NCBI RefSeq assembly: GCF_900119155.1
Contig: NZ_FPIR01000012.1
Span: 62,001-126,000 of the forward strand
Source of the DNA: Ruminococcus sp. YE71
GTDB taxonomy: Bacteria; Bacillota; Clostridia; Oscillospirales; Ruminococcaceae
Direction of reading: 5' to 3'
DNA length: 64,000 nt
Shown: positions 8,421-18,100 of the stretch, in pieces
Numbering within the stretch: the stretch's first letter is position 1
How the letters are laid out: each line of letters opens with the position of its first letter
The notes under the pieces: model-generated
Database searches by the model: none
The model's input: only the letters and a program-made list of their open reading frames with translations
Told to the model about the DNA's origin: nothing
Translations under genes and position numbers: made by a program

Positions 8421-9929
8421 ATGCAGCTGATATACATCGGTAATCGGTTCAAGTACCAGACGGAAGCTGTGATGAAGCTGTTCCTGCCCGCGCAGAAGTT
8501 CAGCTTTGTGTACATGACGCCCGAAGAACAGAAAAACGGTCTGACGATACCAGCCGAGGACGAGATGGCGGAGTTCTGCCTGTCTTCCGACGGTGACGGC
8601 ATAACGGTCAGCGTCAATGTGAGATATGACGGCAGGACAGAGCGTGAGAGCGTGACGCTGCCCCTCGGTTCGGACGACGAGGTCTGCGAGTTCGTCATGA
8701 GCAAGCTGCTCTATCTCTGCATGAGCAGGCTGACGGGCATCACATCCGAGTGGGGGATCCTCACTGGGGTGCGGCCCGTCAAGCAGGTTCACCGCGCCAT
8801 GAAGTCGGGGCTCGACAGGGAAGGCGCCATAAAGCTGTTGAAGGAGAAGTTCCTCGTGAGCGACAGCAAGTGCGCCATCGCCTGCGACACCGCCGAGGTG
8901 CAGAAACCCATCCTCTCGCGCCTTGAAAAGAGCGGCGGCAAGACCTTCGGGCTGTATGTCTCGATACCCTTCTGCCCGACGAGGTGCAGCTACTGTTCGT
9001 TCATTTCACAGTCGGCGCAGGGTCAGTCGGTCAAGCGGCTGATACCTCCATACATCGAGAATCTCTGCGACGAGATACGCCGCACGGGGGAGATAACCGC
9101 GTCCCTCGGGATGCTGCCTGATACCGTCTACTTCGGCGGCGGCACTCCCACCACCCTTTCGGCAGAACAGCTGGCGAGGATAATGCGTACGGTCGCCGAG
9201 AGCTTCGATCTGTCCCTCGTTACCGAGTACACCATCGAGGCGGGCAGACCTGACACTGTGACGGCGGAAAAACTCGCGGCGATAAAGGAAAACGGCTGCA
9301 CGCGCATCTCGGTTAATCCGCAGACGCTCAACGACGACGTTCTGCGAGCCATCGGAAGAAGCCACACCGCACAGCAGTTCTTCGACAGCTTCGAGCTTGC
9401 AAGAAAGTCGGGATTCACCTCGATAAACACCGACATAATCGCGGGTCTGCCCACCGATACTCCCGAGAGCTTCAGAGCCACCATCGACGGGCTCATCCGC
9501 CTGTCGCCCGAGAGCATCACGGTACACACGCTGTCCATCAAGCGCTCCTCGAACCTCAACAGCTCGGACGAGAAGCAGACCTTCATGAAGAGCCCTGCTT
9601 CCTTCATGGTAGACCACGCCACCGAGCGGCTTTACGAATCGGGCTACAAGCCCTACTATATGTACCGTCAGAAGAACATGATAGACAACCTCGAAAACAT
9701 CGGCTGGGTGAAGCCGGGGCACGAGAGCCTGTACAACATCTACATCATGGAAGAGGTGCAGACGATAATCGCGGTGGGCGCGGCGGCTTCGACAAAGCTG
9801 GTCGATACCGCAGGCGGACGCATGGAGCGCATCTTCAATTTCAAGTACCCCGTGGATTACAACAGCCGTTTCGGGACGGTCATAAAACGCAAGGAAGAGA
9901 TAAAGGATTTCTATGCTCAGAAAAAATGA
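8421..9929 (+). CDS. hemZ: oxygen-independent coproporphyrinogen III dehydrogenase-like radical SAM enzyme HemZ
   Basis: A 502-residue radical SAM protein of the HemN/HemZ group. The [4Fe-4S]-binding CxxxCxxC is at Cys185, Cys189 and Cys192 (FCPTRCSYC), preceded by a roughly 170-residue N-terminal domain typical of HemZ. GGGTPTTL is the conserved glycine motif and EAGRPDT the SAM-binding stretch. It would oxidise coproporphyrinogen III during anaerobic haem synthesis, though HemZ-family members in organisms without a full haem pathway may do something else; no other haem genes are in this window. Translation starts one base after the upstream stop and the gene overlaps rlmD by 17 bases. Confidence 0.88.
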   Translation: MQLIYIGNRFKYQTEAVMKLFLPAQKFSFVYMTPEEQKNGLTIPAEDEMAEFCLSSDGDGITVSVNVRYDGRTERESVTLPLGSDDEVCEFVMSKLLYLCMSRLTGITSEWGILTGVRPVKQVHRAMKSGLDREGAIKLLKEKFLVSDSKCAIACDTAEVQKPILSRLEKSGGKTFGLYVSIPFCPTRCSYCSFISQSAQGQSVKRLIPPYIENLCDEIRRTGEITASLGMLPDTVYFGGGTPTTLSAEQLARIMRTVAESFDLSLVTEYTIEAGRPDTVTAEKLAAIKENGCTRISVNPQTLNDDVLRAIGRSHTAQQFFDSFELARKSGFTSINTDIIAGLPTDTPESFRATIDGLIRLSPESITVHTLSIKRSSNLNSSDEKQTFMKSPASFMVDHATERLYESGYKPYYMYRQKNMIDNLENIGWVKPGHESLYNIYIMEEVQTIIAVGAAASTKLVDTAGGRMERIFNFKYPVDYNSRFGTVIKRKEEIKDFYAQKK

Positions 9930-11271
9930 TATCATACCCCTCACGATAGATTCGGTCACGAGCGAGGGAAACGGCGTCGGCAGACACGAGGGCATGGCGG
10001 TGTTCGTGCCCGACACCTGCACGGGCGACAGGATAGACTGCCGCATAGTCAAGACAGCGAAAAGCTACTGCTACGGCAAGGTCGAACGCCTGACCGAGCC
10101 GTCGGGATACCGCTGCGACAGCGGATGCGCGGTATACGGAAAATGCGGCGGATGCTGTCTGCGTCACATGACCTACGAGCGCGAGCTGACCGAAAAGCAG
10201 CGCTTCGTCGCGGACGCCTTCACGCGGATAGGAAAGCTGACCCCCGAATTCCTGCCCATCATCGGTTCGGAGCGCACCGAGCGCTACCGCAACAAGGCAC
10301 AGCTGCCCGTTTCGCAGGACGCGGACGGAAGACTGTTCATCGGTTTTTTCGCGCGGCGTTCTCACCGCGTGATCGAGCAGACCGACTGCGCTCTGCTGCC
10401 CGAGGTCTTTATCGAAATAGCGGAAGGTCTGCTGAGTTTCTGCACCGAACAGGGCGTTTCGGCTTATGACGAGCTGACGGGCGAGGGCTGTCTGCGGCAC
10501 ATTTTCCTGCGCAGGGGCGTTCACAGCGGCGAGATAATGGCGGCGGCGGTCGTGACCTCTGCCGACTGCGAGGAGCTTTTCAGACGGGCGGCATTCCTGC
10601 TGACCGAGCGTTTTCCGCAGATAAAGTCGTTTCAGCTCAACATCAACCCCGACCGCACAAATGTGATACTCGGCGAGCGTTCGCTGCTGCTGACGGGCAG
10701 GGAAGTCATCTACGACGAGATGTGCGGCTGCAAGGTCAGCATCTCACTCCACTCCTTCTACCAGATAAACACCGTGCAGGCGGAACGCGCCTACAGGCTC
10801 GCGGCGGAGCTTGCCGATCTCGGCGCAGACGACACCCTGCTCGACCTCTACTGCGGCGCGGGCACGATAGGGCTTTCGATGGCAAGCCGTGTGAAGAAGC
10901 TCATCGGCGTGGAGATAGTTCCTCAGGCGATAGACAACGCGCGGGAGAACGCCCGTCTCAACGGCGCTGACAACACCGAGTTCATCTGTTCCGACGCAGG
11001 CAGGGCGGCGAAGCTGCTCTACGACCGCGGCGAGCGTCCCGATGTGATAATCGCAGACCCTGCCCGAAAAGGCTGTACCCCCGACACCCTCGCGGTGATG
11101 GCGGACATGAAGCCGACGCGCATTGTTATGATATCCTGCAATCCGTCCACAGCCGCCCGCGACTGCGCCGAGCTGGAGCGTCTCGGCTACAGGACAGTGA
11201 GCGTTCGGGCGGTGGATTTCTTCCCGAGGACACAGCACGTCGAGTGCGTAGCCCTTCTCGAAAGAAAATGA
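9913..11271 (+). CDS. rlmD: 23S rRNA (uracil-C5)-methyltransferase RlmD/RumA family
   Basis: A 452-residue SAM-dependent RNA m5U methyltransferase. An N-terminal TRAM domain (about residues 1-62) is followed by an iron-sulfur cysteine cluster (Cys68, Cys72, Cys78 and Cys81/82 in CAVYGKCGGCC). The SAM-binding motif is LYCGAGTIGLS and the catalytic Cys lies in ISCNPST near the C terminus. The start codon lies inside the end of hemZ, with AAAGGA upstream, indicating translational coupling. Firmicute relatives may modify either or both of 23S positions 747 and 1939, so the exact target is open. Confidence 0.88.
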   Translation: MLRKNDIIPLTIDSVTSEGNGVGRHEGMAVFVPDTCTGDRIDCRIVKTAKSYCYGKVERLTEPSGYRCDSGCAVYGKCGGCCLRHMTYERELTEKQRFVADAFTRIGKLTPEFLPIIGSERTERYRNKAQLPVSQDADGRLFIGFFARRSHRVIEQTDCALLPEVFIEIAEGLLSFCTEQGVSAYDELTGEGCLRHIFLRRGVHSGEIMAAAVVTSADCEELFRRAAFLLTERFPQIKSFQLNINPDRTNVILGERSLLLTGREVIYDEMCGCKVSISLHSFYQINTVQAERAYRLAAELADLGADDTLLDLYCGAGTIGLSMASRVKKLIGVEIVPQAIDNARENARLNGADNTEFICSDAGRAAKLLYDRGERPDVIIADPARKGCTPDTLAVMADMKPTRIVMISCNPSTAARDCAELERLGYRTVSVRAVDFFPRTQHVECVALLERK

Positions 11272-11280
11272 CCGACAAAA

Positions 11281-11315
11281 AAAGAACCCCTTTGCAGACT
11301 GCAAAGGGGTTCTTT
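11281..11315. terminator. bidirectional terminator between rlmD and the GH31 gene
   Basis: A perfect 16-bp inverted repeat (11281-11296 and 11300-11315) has A-rich sequence on the left and T-rich sequence on the right, so it can terminate the convergent transcripts from both sides. Confidence 0.92.
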
Positions 11316-11333
11316 GTTGTATACCTGTGTTTA

Positions 11334-13688
11334 TCAGAGCTCGATAACTGCGGAAGTGCCCGAAGTGATCTTTACCGACTTGTCGGTGTTGGAAACTCTG
11401 ACGGTGAAGCTCTTGCCTGTCTCGGTGAAGGACAGCTCGATCTTCGAGCCCTTGCGAGCCGCGGTGATCTCGAATACCTTGTTTGCTTCGATGTCGTAGA
11501 CGCTTGCGGATGCCGACTTGCCGTCCTCAAGCTCGTAGATGACGATCTCGGAATTGTCCAGATAATCGTACTCTATGTCCTTCTTGAAGTCGCCGTAGAC
11601 GATCATGCTGTTTGGCTTAGCAAGTGCGGGCATTTCAAGGTAGTTGCACTTGTGGTTGTACCACTTGCCGCCTTCGAGCACCTTGCCTGTGATGATGTCA
11701 GTCCATCTGCCCTCGGGAACGTAATAGAGCGCCATGCTCTCGTCGTTGAGGATAGGAGCCGCGAGAATGTTGTCGCCGAACATATACTGACGGTCGAGGG
11801 TCAGGCAGGTCGGGTCGTTCGCGTAGTCGATGACCATCGCTCTCATGACAGGCACGCCTGTCTCGTGAGTCTTGATAGCCTGCGCCCAGATGTAAGGCAT
11901 CAGTCTGCCCTTTAAGTTCGCGAAGAATTTCAGGGTGTTGCTGCATGAATCGGGAGCCTTGCTGTCGTCGTCGAACAGCCACGGCACTCTGTAGCTCTGG
12001 TTGCCGTGCAGACGGCTGTGGGAGCTGAACATACCGAACGCAGCCCATCTCTTGTAGATGTCAGCGGTGGCAGTAGCCTCAAAGCCAGCCATATCGTGGG
12101 AAGTGTAGCCGAAGCCCGAGATGCACAGCGACAGACAGCCGCGTACTACCTCAGCCATCGAGTTGTAGTTGCCCGAGCAGTCGCCGCCCCAGTGAACGGG
12201 GAACTTCTGACCGCCTGCGGTCGCCGAGCGTGCGAACAGGCAGGCCTTGTTCTCGCCGTAGTAATCCTTCAGAACGTTGAACACGCACTCGTTGTAGAGG
12301 TAGGTGTAGAAGTTGTGCATCTTGATGGGGTCGCTGCCGTCGAAGTAGACGATATCCTTAGTCGGTATCCTCTCGCCGAAGTCGGTCTTGAAGGTGTCAA
12401 CGCCCATCTCGCAGAGAGCGCGGAGCTTTCCTGCGTACCACTTGCAGGCTTCGGGGTTGGTGAAGTCAACGATCGCCATACCGGGCTGCCACTCGTCGCA
12501 CTGGAACACGCTTCCGTCGGGACGCTTGATGAAGTAGCCGCCTGCCATGCCCTCGTCAAACAGCTTGCTGCGCTGACCGATGTAGGGGTTGATCCACACG
12601 CAGGTGTGCAGACCCTTTTCTTCGTGCAGACGCTTGAGCATTGCGGGGGGATCGGGGAACTGGGTGGTGTCCCACTCAAAGTTGCACCACTCGAACTCCT
12701 TCATCCAGAAGCAGTCGAAGTGGAACACCTGAAGCGGGATGTCACGCTCGACCATGCCGTCGATGAAGCTGTTGATGGTGTCCTCGTCGTAAGAGGTGGT
12801 GAACGAAGTTGTCAGCCACAGACCGAAGGAGAATGCGGGGGGAAGGCTCGGCTTTCCTGTGAGGGTGGTGTAGCCTTCGAGCGCCTGAGCGACAGTCTCG
12901 CCGCCGAACACGAAGTATTCAAGGTTCTCGCCCGGAACGGTGATGGACATCTTGGAAACGGTGTCCGAGCATACCTCGTAGCTCACCTTGTCGGTGCTGT
13001 TTACGAACATGCCGTAGCCCCTCGAAGATACATAGAAGGGTATGGACTTGTAGCTCTGGTCGGAGCAGGTGCCGCCGTCGGCGTTCCAGATCTCGACGTT
13101 CTGACCGTTCTTGGTGAAGGTGGTGAACTTCTCGCCGAAGCCGTAGAAGTACTCGCCGACGGTAGTGTCGAGCTGTTCGCGGATGTAGGTGCGGTGAGCG
13201 TCGGCAGGGTAGCTCCAGAAGCTGTCGTCAGCCTGAGTGTGCAGTCTTGCCTCGGCCTTGAACGCGCTCTCCATGATAACGCCCGTCGAACGCCAGCCGC
13301 CGCTGGTCAGCTTTTTGTCCTTATAGAAGTAGGTGAAGCTCCAGTTCTCACGGGAGAGAACGAGCTTGGTGTCGCCCGAGATGAGCACAGCCTGCTTGTC
13401 GTCTATCTCGACAGTCGGCTTGAAGCTGCCCTCGTTCAGAACGAAGTGCGGGCCGTGGTCAGCGTAGCCCTTGTGGTGGGTGATGCTCACCTTTATGCAG
13501 TTCTCCTGAGTGGAAGTGTATCTGATCTCAAGGTTCGCGCCGCCGAGGGTCATCGCACGGTTGTAGATGACCGAAGGGGTAGCCACAACGAGGAAACCGT
13601 TCTCGATGGGGTGTACCTCGTAAGCCTGATTGGCGTAGTTGACCTCGTAGCCGCGCTGGTTGAGCCAGAATCCGTCAGCAAATTTCAT
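11334..13688 (-). CDS. yicI: GH31 alpha-xylosidase (YicI type)
   Basis: A 784-residue intracellular glycoside hydrolase (no signal peptide) that releases xylose from the non-reducing end of xyloglucan oligosaccharides such as isoprimeverose. The catalytic nucleophile is Asp436 in FKTDFGER and the acid/base is Asp503 in HWGGDC. The substrate-binding stretch FHFDCFWMKEFEWC (residues 323-336) closely matches E. coli YicI and distinguishes it from alpha-glucosidases. AGGAGGT precedes the ATG. The gene stands alone on the minus strand between a bidirectional terminator and a regulatory region. In a rumen- or gut-type organism it fits hemicellulose use. Confidence 0.93.
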   Translation of the reverse strand: MKFADGFWLNQRGYEVNYANQAYEVHPIENGFLVVATPSVIYNRAMTLGGANLEIRYTSTQENCIKVSITHHKGYADHGPHFVLNEGSFKPTVEIDDKQAVLISGDTKLVLSRENWSFTYFYKDKKLTSGGWRSTGVIMESAFKAEARLHTQADDSFWSYPADAHRTYIREQLDTTVGEYFYGFGEKFTTFTKNGQNVEIWNADGGTCSDQSYKSIPFYVSSRGYGMFVNSTDKVSYEVCSDTVSKMSITVPGENLEYFVFGGETVAQALEGYTTLTGKPSLPPAFSFGLWLTTSFTTSYDEDTINSFIDGMVERDIPLQVFHFDCFWMKEFEWCNFEWDTTQFPDPPAMLKRLHEEKGLHTCVWINPYIGQRSKLFDEGMAGGYFIKRPDGSVFQCDEWQPGMAIVDFTNPEACKWYAGKLRALCEMGVDTFKTDFGERIPTKDIVYFDGSDPIKMHNFYTYLYNECVFNVLKDYYGENKACLFARSATAGGQKFPVHWGGDCSGNYNSMAEVVRGCLSLCISGFGYTSHDMAGFEATATADIYKRWAAFGMFSSHSRLHGNQSYRVPWLFDDDSKAPDSCSNTLKFFANLKGRLMPYIWAQAIKTHETGVPVMRAMVIDYANDPTCLTLDRQYMFGDNILAAPILNDESMALYYVPEGRWTDIITGKVLEGGKWYNHKCNYLEMPALAKPNSMIVYGDFKKDIEYDYLDNSEIVIYELEDGKSASASVYDIEANKVFEITAARKGSKIELSFTETGKSFTVRVSNTDKSVKITSGTSAVIEL

Positions 13689-13770
13689 AAGCCATTGACC
13701 TCCTGTATGTTAAGATATTAAAATTTTAGCGGAAGATACTTACCGCACATGAAAGAGCGCGGTTATACCT

Positions 13771-13799
13771 ATTATATTTATTTTAACCCAACACGCCAA
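13771..13799 (-). promoter_or_regulatory. candidate promoter of the GH31 gene
   Basis: On the minus strand TTGGCG (13794-13799), a 17-bp spacer and TATAAT (13771-13776). An overlapping alternative is TTGCAT, 17 bp, TAAAAT a few bases upstream. Both -35 boxes are imperfect. Confidence 0.5.
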
Positions 13800-13903
13800 A
13801 AAATGCAATATTAAAATAGTAATTTTCTGCATGATATTGATTTTTTGACGAAAAAACAAGTAAACTTTTTGTTAATGTGTCAAATACGTATATGAAAATT
13901 TTA

Positions 13904-13919
13904 ACTGAAACGTTTGAGT
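13904..13919. promoter_or_regulatory. operator-like palindrome
   Basis: The 16-base site ACTGAAACGTTTGAGT is symmetric at 14 of 16 positions around CG. AAACGTTT cores are typical of LacI-family sugar repressor operators. It lies about 105 bases upstream of the candidate GH31 -35 box. No repressor gene is nearby, so this is inference. Confidence 0.3.
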
Positions 13920-14049
13920 TGTCATCCGACGGAGAGATATTCCTCGGTAAATTACGCACAGGGGCATACGGGGCGCCCGTGCTGTCCGCTGTCCCGACCG
14001 CTTCCGCCGCCGCATTTCGCAGAATGATAACGTTGTCATCTTTTTAAGG

Positions 14050-14078
14050 TTGACAAATTCATAGTGCGGTGGTATAAT
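14050..14078 (+). promoter_or_regulatory. promoter of the ECF transporter gene
   Basis: Consensus TTGACA (14050-14055), 17-bp spacer, consensus TATAAT (14073-14078). Confidence 0.93.
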
Positions 14079-14117
14079 TAAGGCAACACCGCGCAACCAT
14101 TGTGCGGTATTGCCTTA
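14079..14117 (+). promoter_or_regulatory. long hairpin at the start of the ECF mRNA
   Basis: Two arms of 18 bases (TAAGGCAACACCGCGCAA side and its partner ending TTGCCTTA) pair almost fully, with one mismatch and one G-U pair around a 3-base loop. It begins immediately after the -10 box, so it covers the first transcribed bases. It is not followed by a T tract, so it is not a normal terminator on the plus strand. It could stabilise the mRNA or be an operator overlapping the transcription start. Confidence 0.6.
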
Positions 14118-14154
14118 AAGAAATACATTTGAGGAAAGGAAAGTGTATGAAAAA

Positions 14155-14700
14155 ATGAATACCAACACAAGCAAAAATCTCAGGCTGCGGCTTCTGGTCG
14201 TAAGCGGATTTCTCGCGGCTTTCGTGACCGTTTCCACAATGGTCATCCGCATTCCCACCCCGACCAAGGGCTACATCAACCTCGGCGACTGTTTCGTGAA
14301 CATCTCGGCATGGCTGCTGGGACCCGTTTACGGTGCGGCTGCTGCGGGAATCGGTTCGGCGCTTGCCGACATCATCTCGGGCTACACGGTCTACGCAGGC
14401 GCGACTCTTATCATAAAGGCGCTGATGGCTGTGGCATCGGCGGTACTCTATACGAAGATAAGCCGAAAGCTGAACAGCTTCCCGTCGAGGATAATCGCTG
14501 CCGTCGCCGCCGAGATTATCATGGTCGCAGGCTACGCTTTGTTCGAGGGTATCCTGTACGGTTCGGCGGCTGCCGCGCTGACAGGCGTGCCTTCAAACAT
14601 CGTGCAGGGCATAGGCGGAGTCATCACCTCGGTAGTCCTGTTTGAAGCGGTCGTGAGCCGCGTCCCCGCCGTGAAGCGATTCACAGGCATAAACAAATAA
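14155..14700 (+). CDS. ECF transporter S component (substrate unknown)
   Basis: A small integral membrane protein of about 181 residues with five to six hydrophobic segments. It has the ECF S-component look: Ala-rich first helix, then PTPTKGYINLGDCFVNISAW and GPVYGAAAAGIGSALADI, in which a soluble vitamin or precursor is bound before the shared EcfT/EcfA module drives uptake. That module is not in the window. The start is uncertain: ATG 14155 has a distant Shine-Dalgarno, an in-frame GTG at 14143 is too close to it, and the best-placed ATG (14147) opens a three-residue ORF that overlaps ATG 14155. One extra A in the A6 tract would fuse the two frames. Promoter and terminator show a monocistronic unit. 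Confidence 0.8.
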   Translation: MNTNTSKNLRLRLLVVSGFLAAFVTVSTMVIRIPTPTKGYINLGDCFVNISAWLLGPVYGAAAAGIGSALADIISGYTVYAGATLIIKALMAVASAVLYTKISRKLNSFPSRIIAAVAAEIIMVAGYALFEGILYGSAAAALTGVPSNIVQGIGGVITSVVLFEAVVSRVPAVKRFTGINK

Positions 14701-14703
14701 TCA

Positions 14704-14740
14704 AAAGACCGAAGTTTCAACTGAGACTTCGGTCTTTTTT
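14704..14740 (+). terminator. intrinsic terminator after the ECF gene
   Basis: A 12-bp perfect stem AAAGACCGAAGT/ACTTCGGTCTTT (14704-14715 and 14726-14737) ends in a run of T. Confidence 0.92.
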
Positions 14741-14756
14741 CTTCTTACAGGGAGTT

Positions 14757-15154
14757 AGTGCGGGTTTTACTGGGGGAAACCCGCCTTAGCTTCGCACGGC
14801 TAGAAGAAAGGTTCTCCCCTTGCCGTGCGAAGCTAAGGCGGCCCCCATTCCAAAGACTTTTAATATGTCGTCTGATGGATGAGGTCGGGAAGATAGGCTC
14901 TCTCCGCTTCAAAGGACGTGTTATGTAGGCAGGGGCTTGCATCCTCCGCTTTTTGAGCGATAACACCAAATAAAGCGTAGACCACCATTGAACGTCTTTT
15001 TGGCAAGGGACGCACGATCGAAGAGAAGAACGTCACTCTTCCCGTTCAGCACAAAGCAAAGAAGTAACGCCAAAAGCCAAAAAGTAATAAAAGTTTTAGG
15101 AAAGGGGTTTGGGGGATAACCCTTTTTCAAAAGGGTTTCCCCCAAGAAACACCC
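14757..15154. mobile_element. family-1 inverted-repeat element, copy 1 (MITE-like)
   Basis: A non-coding element of about 400 bp that fills the gap between the ECF terminator and addB. The left end has AGTGC then GGGGGAAACC and, further in, CCAAAGACTTTTAATATG. The right end has AAAAGTTTTAGGAAAGGGG, then a GGGTTTGGGGG-type hairpin with arms around CCCTTTTTCAAAAGGG. The middle shares AACGTCTTTTTGGCAAG and GAAGAGAAGAAC with the copy at 48.5 kb (which is inverted). The left terminal hairpin is interrupted by a separate perfect 20-bp inverted repeat (14781-14800 and 14822-14841). No ORF of its own, hence a non-autonomous element. Confidence 0.7.
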
Positions 15155-15166
15155 AAGGGGCTTGGA

Positions 15167-18100
15167 TTACTGTTTTTTGAGCTTTTCCCCGACGCGTTTG
15201 TTGAGGAGTTCGTCGAGTTTGTCTCCGTCACGGAGCCAGGCTGTTCTGGGTTCGAGGGGGTCGGCGCTTCGGCAGACCGCTCTGTAGTCGCAGTAGGTGC
15301 AGGGCAGCTGACCCTTTTCGGGGTCGCCGTCGTTGTCTGTGAAGGTGCGTATCGGGTCGGCTTTGATGTCGCCGTTTTTGAGGTGAGTCGCCATTTCCGC
15401 CGCCTTTTCCAGCGCGAACTCTTCCATCGCGATGAGCTTTTCCACGGGGACTGGCTGAACGGAAGTCTTGGTCGGGTTGCCGTCCTTCGCGCTCAGCTTG
15501 AAGATGGTGTAAACGCCGCCGCTGTCCGTGTTCATGGCTTTGAGCACCTCGCCGCCCACCATGATGCCGTCGGGCTTGTAGGTCTTGGCGCGGGTCTCGC
15601 GAAGCAGCTCGTTAAGGCTCTCGGGGGAGTCCTTGATGGGGTCGGTCTTGTCGGGGGTGAGTGACGGTGCGACGCTTTTGACGTGGGAGTACATGATGCC
15701 CGCGGGCAGCTTTTCGCCCCTGCCGATGTCCGAGCAGCCCGTCGTGACCGCCAGCAGGTAGATCAGCATTTGCAGGTCGAGCCCGTGATACACCTCCGAA
15801 AGCTTGAACTTCTGCGCTCCCGTCTTGTAGTCGATTATCCTTATCCACGCCGCTTCCTCGGTCTGGAACAGGTCAACGCGGTCGATGCAGCCCACCAGCT
15901 TCATGATAGTGTCCTCGTCAACGGGCAGGCTTATCATCGGCTCGCCGCTGCCGTCGGCAAGGCTGAACTCGAATGCCGCAGGCAGGAATCCCGAGCTTTT
16001 CAGCTCCTCGCGGAAGTTCACCGCCATGTTCTTTATCGAGCGTTTTATCGCCGCCACCGAGAGCCCGAAGCCCTTCGTCTTGCCGAAATCGCCGCCCATC
16101 TCCTCGTCGATGAACCTGTCGGTGCATTCGCTTATGATGGCGAGCAGTTCATCGTCGGTGCGGGTGATGAAGTCGGTGTCGTAGACTCGCCTGCCGTTTT
16201 CCTCGCGGCTCATGACTATCTCAAGGCACTTGTGGGCGATGCTGCCGATGTAGCGCTTGTCCACGTCCACCTTTTCGGGCAGCGACATCCTCAGTCCGTA
16301 CTTGCAGAAGTAGGAGAAGGGGCACTTGTAGTAGGTGTTTATCTTCGTAGCCGAGAGCCGCAGATCCTTGTCGGGACAGAAAAGCTCTGCCGCGGTCTTT
16401 TTGCCGAGCTTGTCGTCGGGGGCTTTCGCGGCTTCCTCGACGGCTGCAAGCCTGTCGCGGTAGATGGGGTCTTTCATCAGCGCTTCCCGTATCGAAGCCG
16501 ACTCCGCGGTCTTGTCGCGGCAGTGTTCGAGGTATGTGCTGAAAGCGGTCTTGTAGGAGGTGCAGAAGAACATCAACGGCAGGTCGCAGATGCGCAGCGT
16601 TTCGAGCTCCTCAAAAATGTCCTTCAGCGTGTGGGTCAGAGAGGAAGGAAGTGCTGCGTCGCCCTTGCGGTCGAAGTCGCTGTAGGTCACGAACAGCCGT
16701 TCGCTCGGCAGCGTCACCGCCGAGTAGAGCCCGAGACGTATCTTGTCTATCTGCACATTCGGCGACATTTCGAGGGTGATGCCCTGCTTTTCGAGGATGC
16801 CGAGGTCTTTCTCACCCAGCAGACCCTCGGATTTGACTTCGGGAGGGAACACGCCCTCATTCGCGTGCATGATGAACAGCACCTTCACGTCCGACATGAC
16901 CGAATGGTCAGCCGACCCGACGCGCAGACAGTTCGTCACCTGCGGAGGATTCGCGAGCTTTATCGAGTCGAGCATGAGTGTGATGAGCTCGGTGAACTCG
17001 GTGAGGGTCATCTTCTGCCCCGACATATCGCGGTAGATGCTTTTTATCGCCTCGGTCATGCCCGTCCACACCTGCTTGAAGGTGCGCACCGTTTCAAGGT
17101 CGGTGCTGCTGCCCTCGGGCACCCTTTGCAGGCGCGAGTATATCTGCTTCGACATCTCAAGCTCGTCCAGCAGCTCATAAAGCGCCTTGCATATCCCGTC
17201 GGCAGTGGTGTTCTTCACCGCCTTTCGGAACTTTTCCAGTGGCGCGATAACGCGCTCTCTCGTCTCGTCGATACGCTTTTTGAAGTAGCCGCCGTCACCG
17301 CGCTCGAATGAGTTTTTCCACATATCCCCCTCGATGCCCCAGGTAATGCAGTATTCCTCAATGTCGAGGGCGTCGTAGTAGAGGAACATGGACAGCGGCG
17401 ATTTTATCAGCCGAAGCACCTTCTCGGTGCGGTAAGTCCTGCCCGAACAGGCGTCGAGGATGCTCATGAGGTAGCGCCCGGGTATCGACCGAAGAGCGGT
17501 CTTCGGCATATCCACAAAGCAGGGTATATCGTACTTCGAGCAGGCTGAGGAAAGTATCCTCGCGTCCTCTTCCAGGGAGCCGCAGAACACTGCGATGTCG
17601 CTGTAGTCCAGCCCGAGCTTTTCGTCCCTGACCAGCTCTGTTATCTTCGCACAGATGTAGTCGCACTCCTCGTAGATGTCCGAAGCCGCCGCCACGGTGA
17701 CGAGACCTTCATGTGCGGCTTTCGGCGTGCCGTACCCGAAATAGCCGCAGTTGATGTGTCTGAGGGGTTCGGTCTGTGCCACGTCGCCGACGGGCGTGAG
17801 GGTGACATCGCGGTTGCATTCCTGAGAGATGCGGCGGATGTTTTCGATGGTGCGCATCGTGTCGCGGAAGGGGTCGGCGGAGTCCTTCACCTCGTCGTAC
17901 AGGAGCGAGAATGTCACCGAAGCCGCGTTGCGGATGATGCTCCGCACAAGCTCCAGCTCGTCCCGCGAAAAGCTCGCGAAGGCGTAGAAAAACACCTGCT
18001 TGCCGCCGAAGAGATTGTTTTCGCGCACAAGTTCCGCCGCATAAGCCGTCTCGGACACCGAGTCCCTCAGTTCCATCTCCGCAAGCTCCTGCCTGTAGGC

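Larger units (their letters stand above)
13689..14142. other. divergent intergenic region between GH31 and ECF genes
   Basis: These 454 bases hold the candidate promoter for the GH31 gene, a partial operator-like palindrome, and the promoter and hairpin leader of the ECF gene, each listed separately. The stretch 13800-13900 is very AT-rich, while 13940-14020 is GC-rich; I see no credible coding sequence in either. Confidence 0.6.

Noticed and set aside
6194-8704. An 836-codon open frame on the minus strand opposite relA, the MBL gene and hemZ
   Set aside because: It is a shadow of codon bias: it runs across several real genes and their intergenic gap, has no recognisable domain, and the plus-strand genes all have family motifs and ribosome binding sites.
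12006-13721. A 571-codon plus-strand frame opposite the GH31 gene
   Set aside because: Antisense shadow; the GH31 catalytic motifs fix the real strand.
14079-14142. A riboswitch (for example preQ1 or TPP) before the ECF gene
   Set aside because: The leader is a single long hairpin without a conserved aptamer core or an expression platform that I can recognise.
14757-15154. A truncated transposase gene in the family-1 elements
   Set aside because: No frame longer than about 75 codons, no DDE or HUH motif, and frames are not shared between copies.
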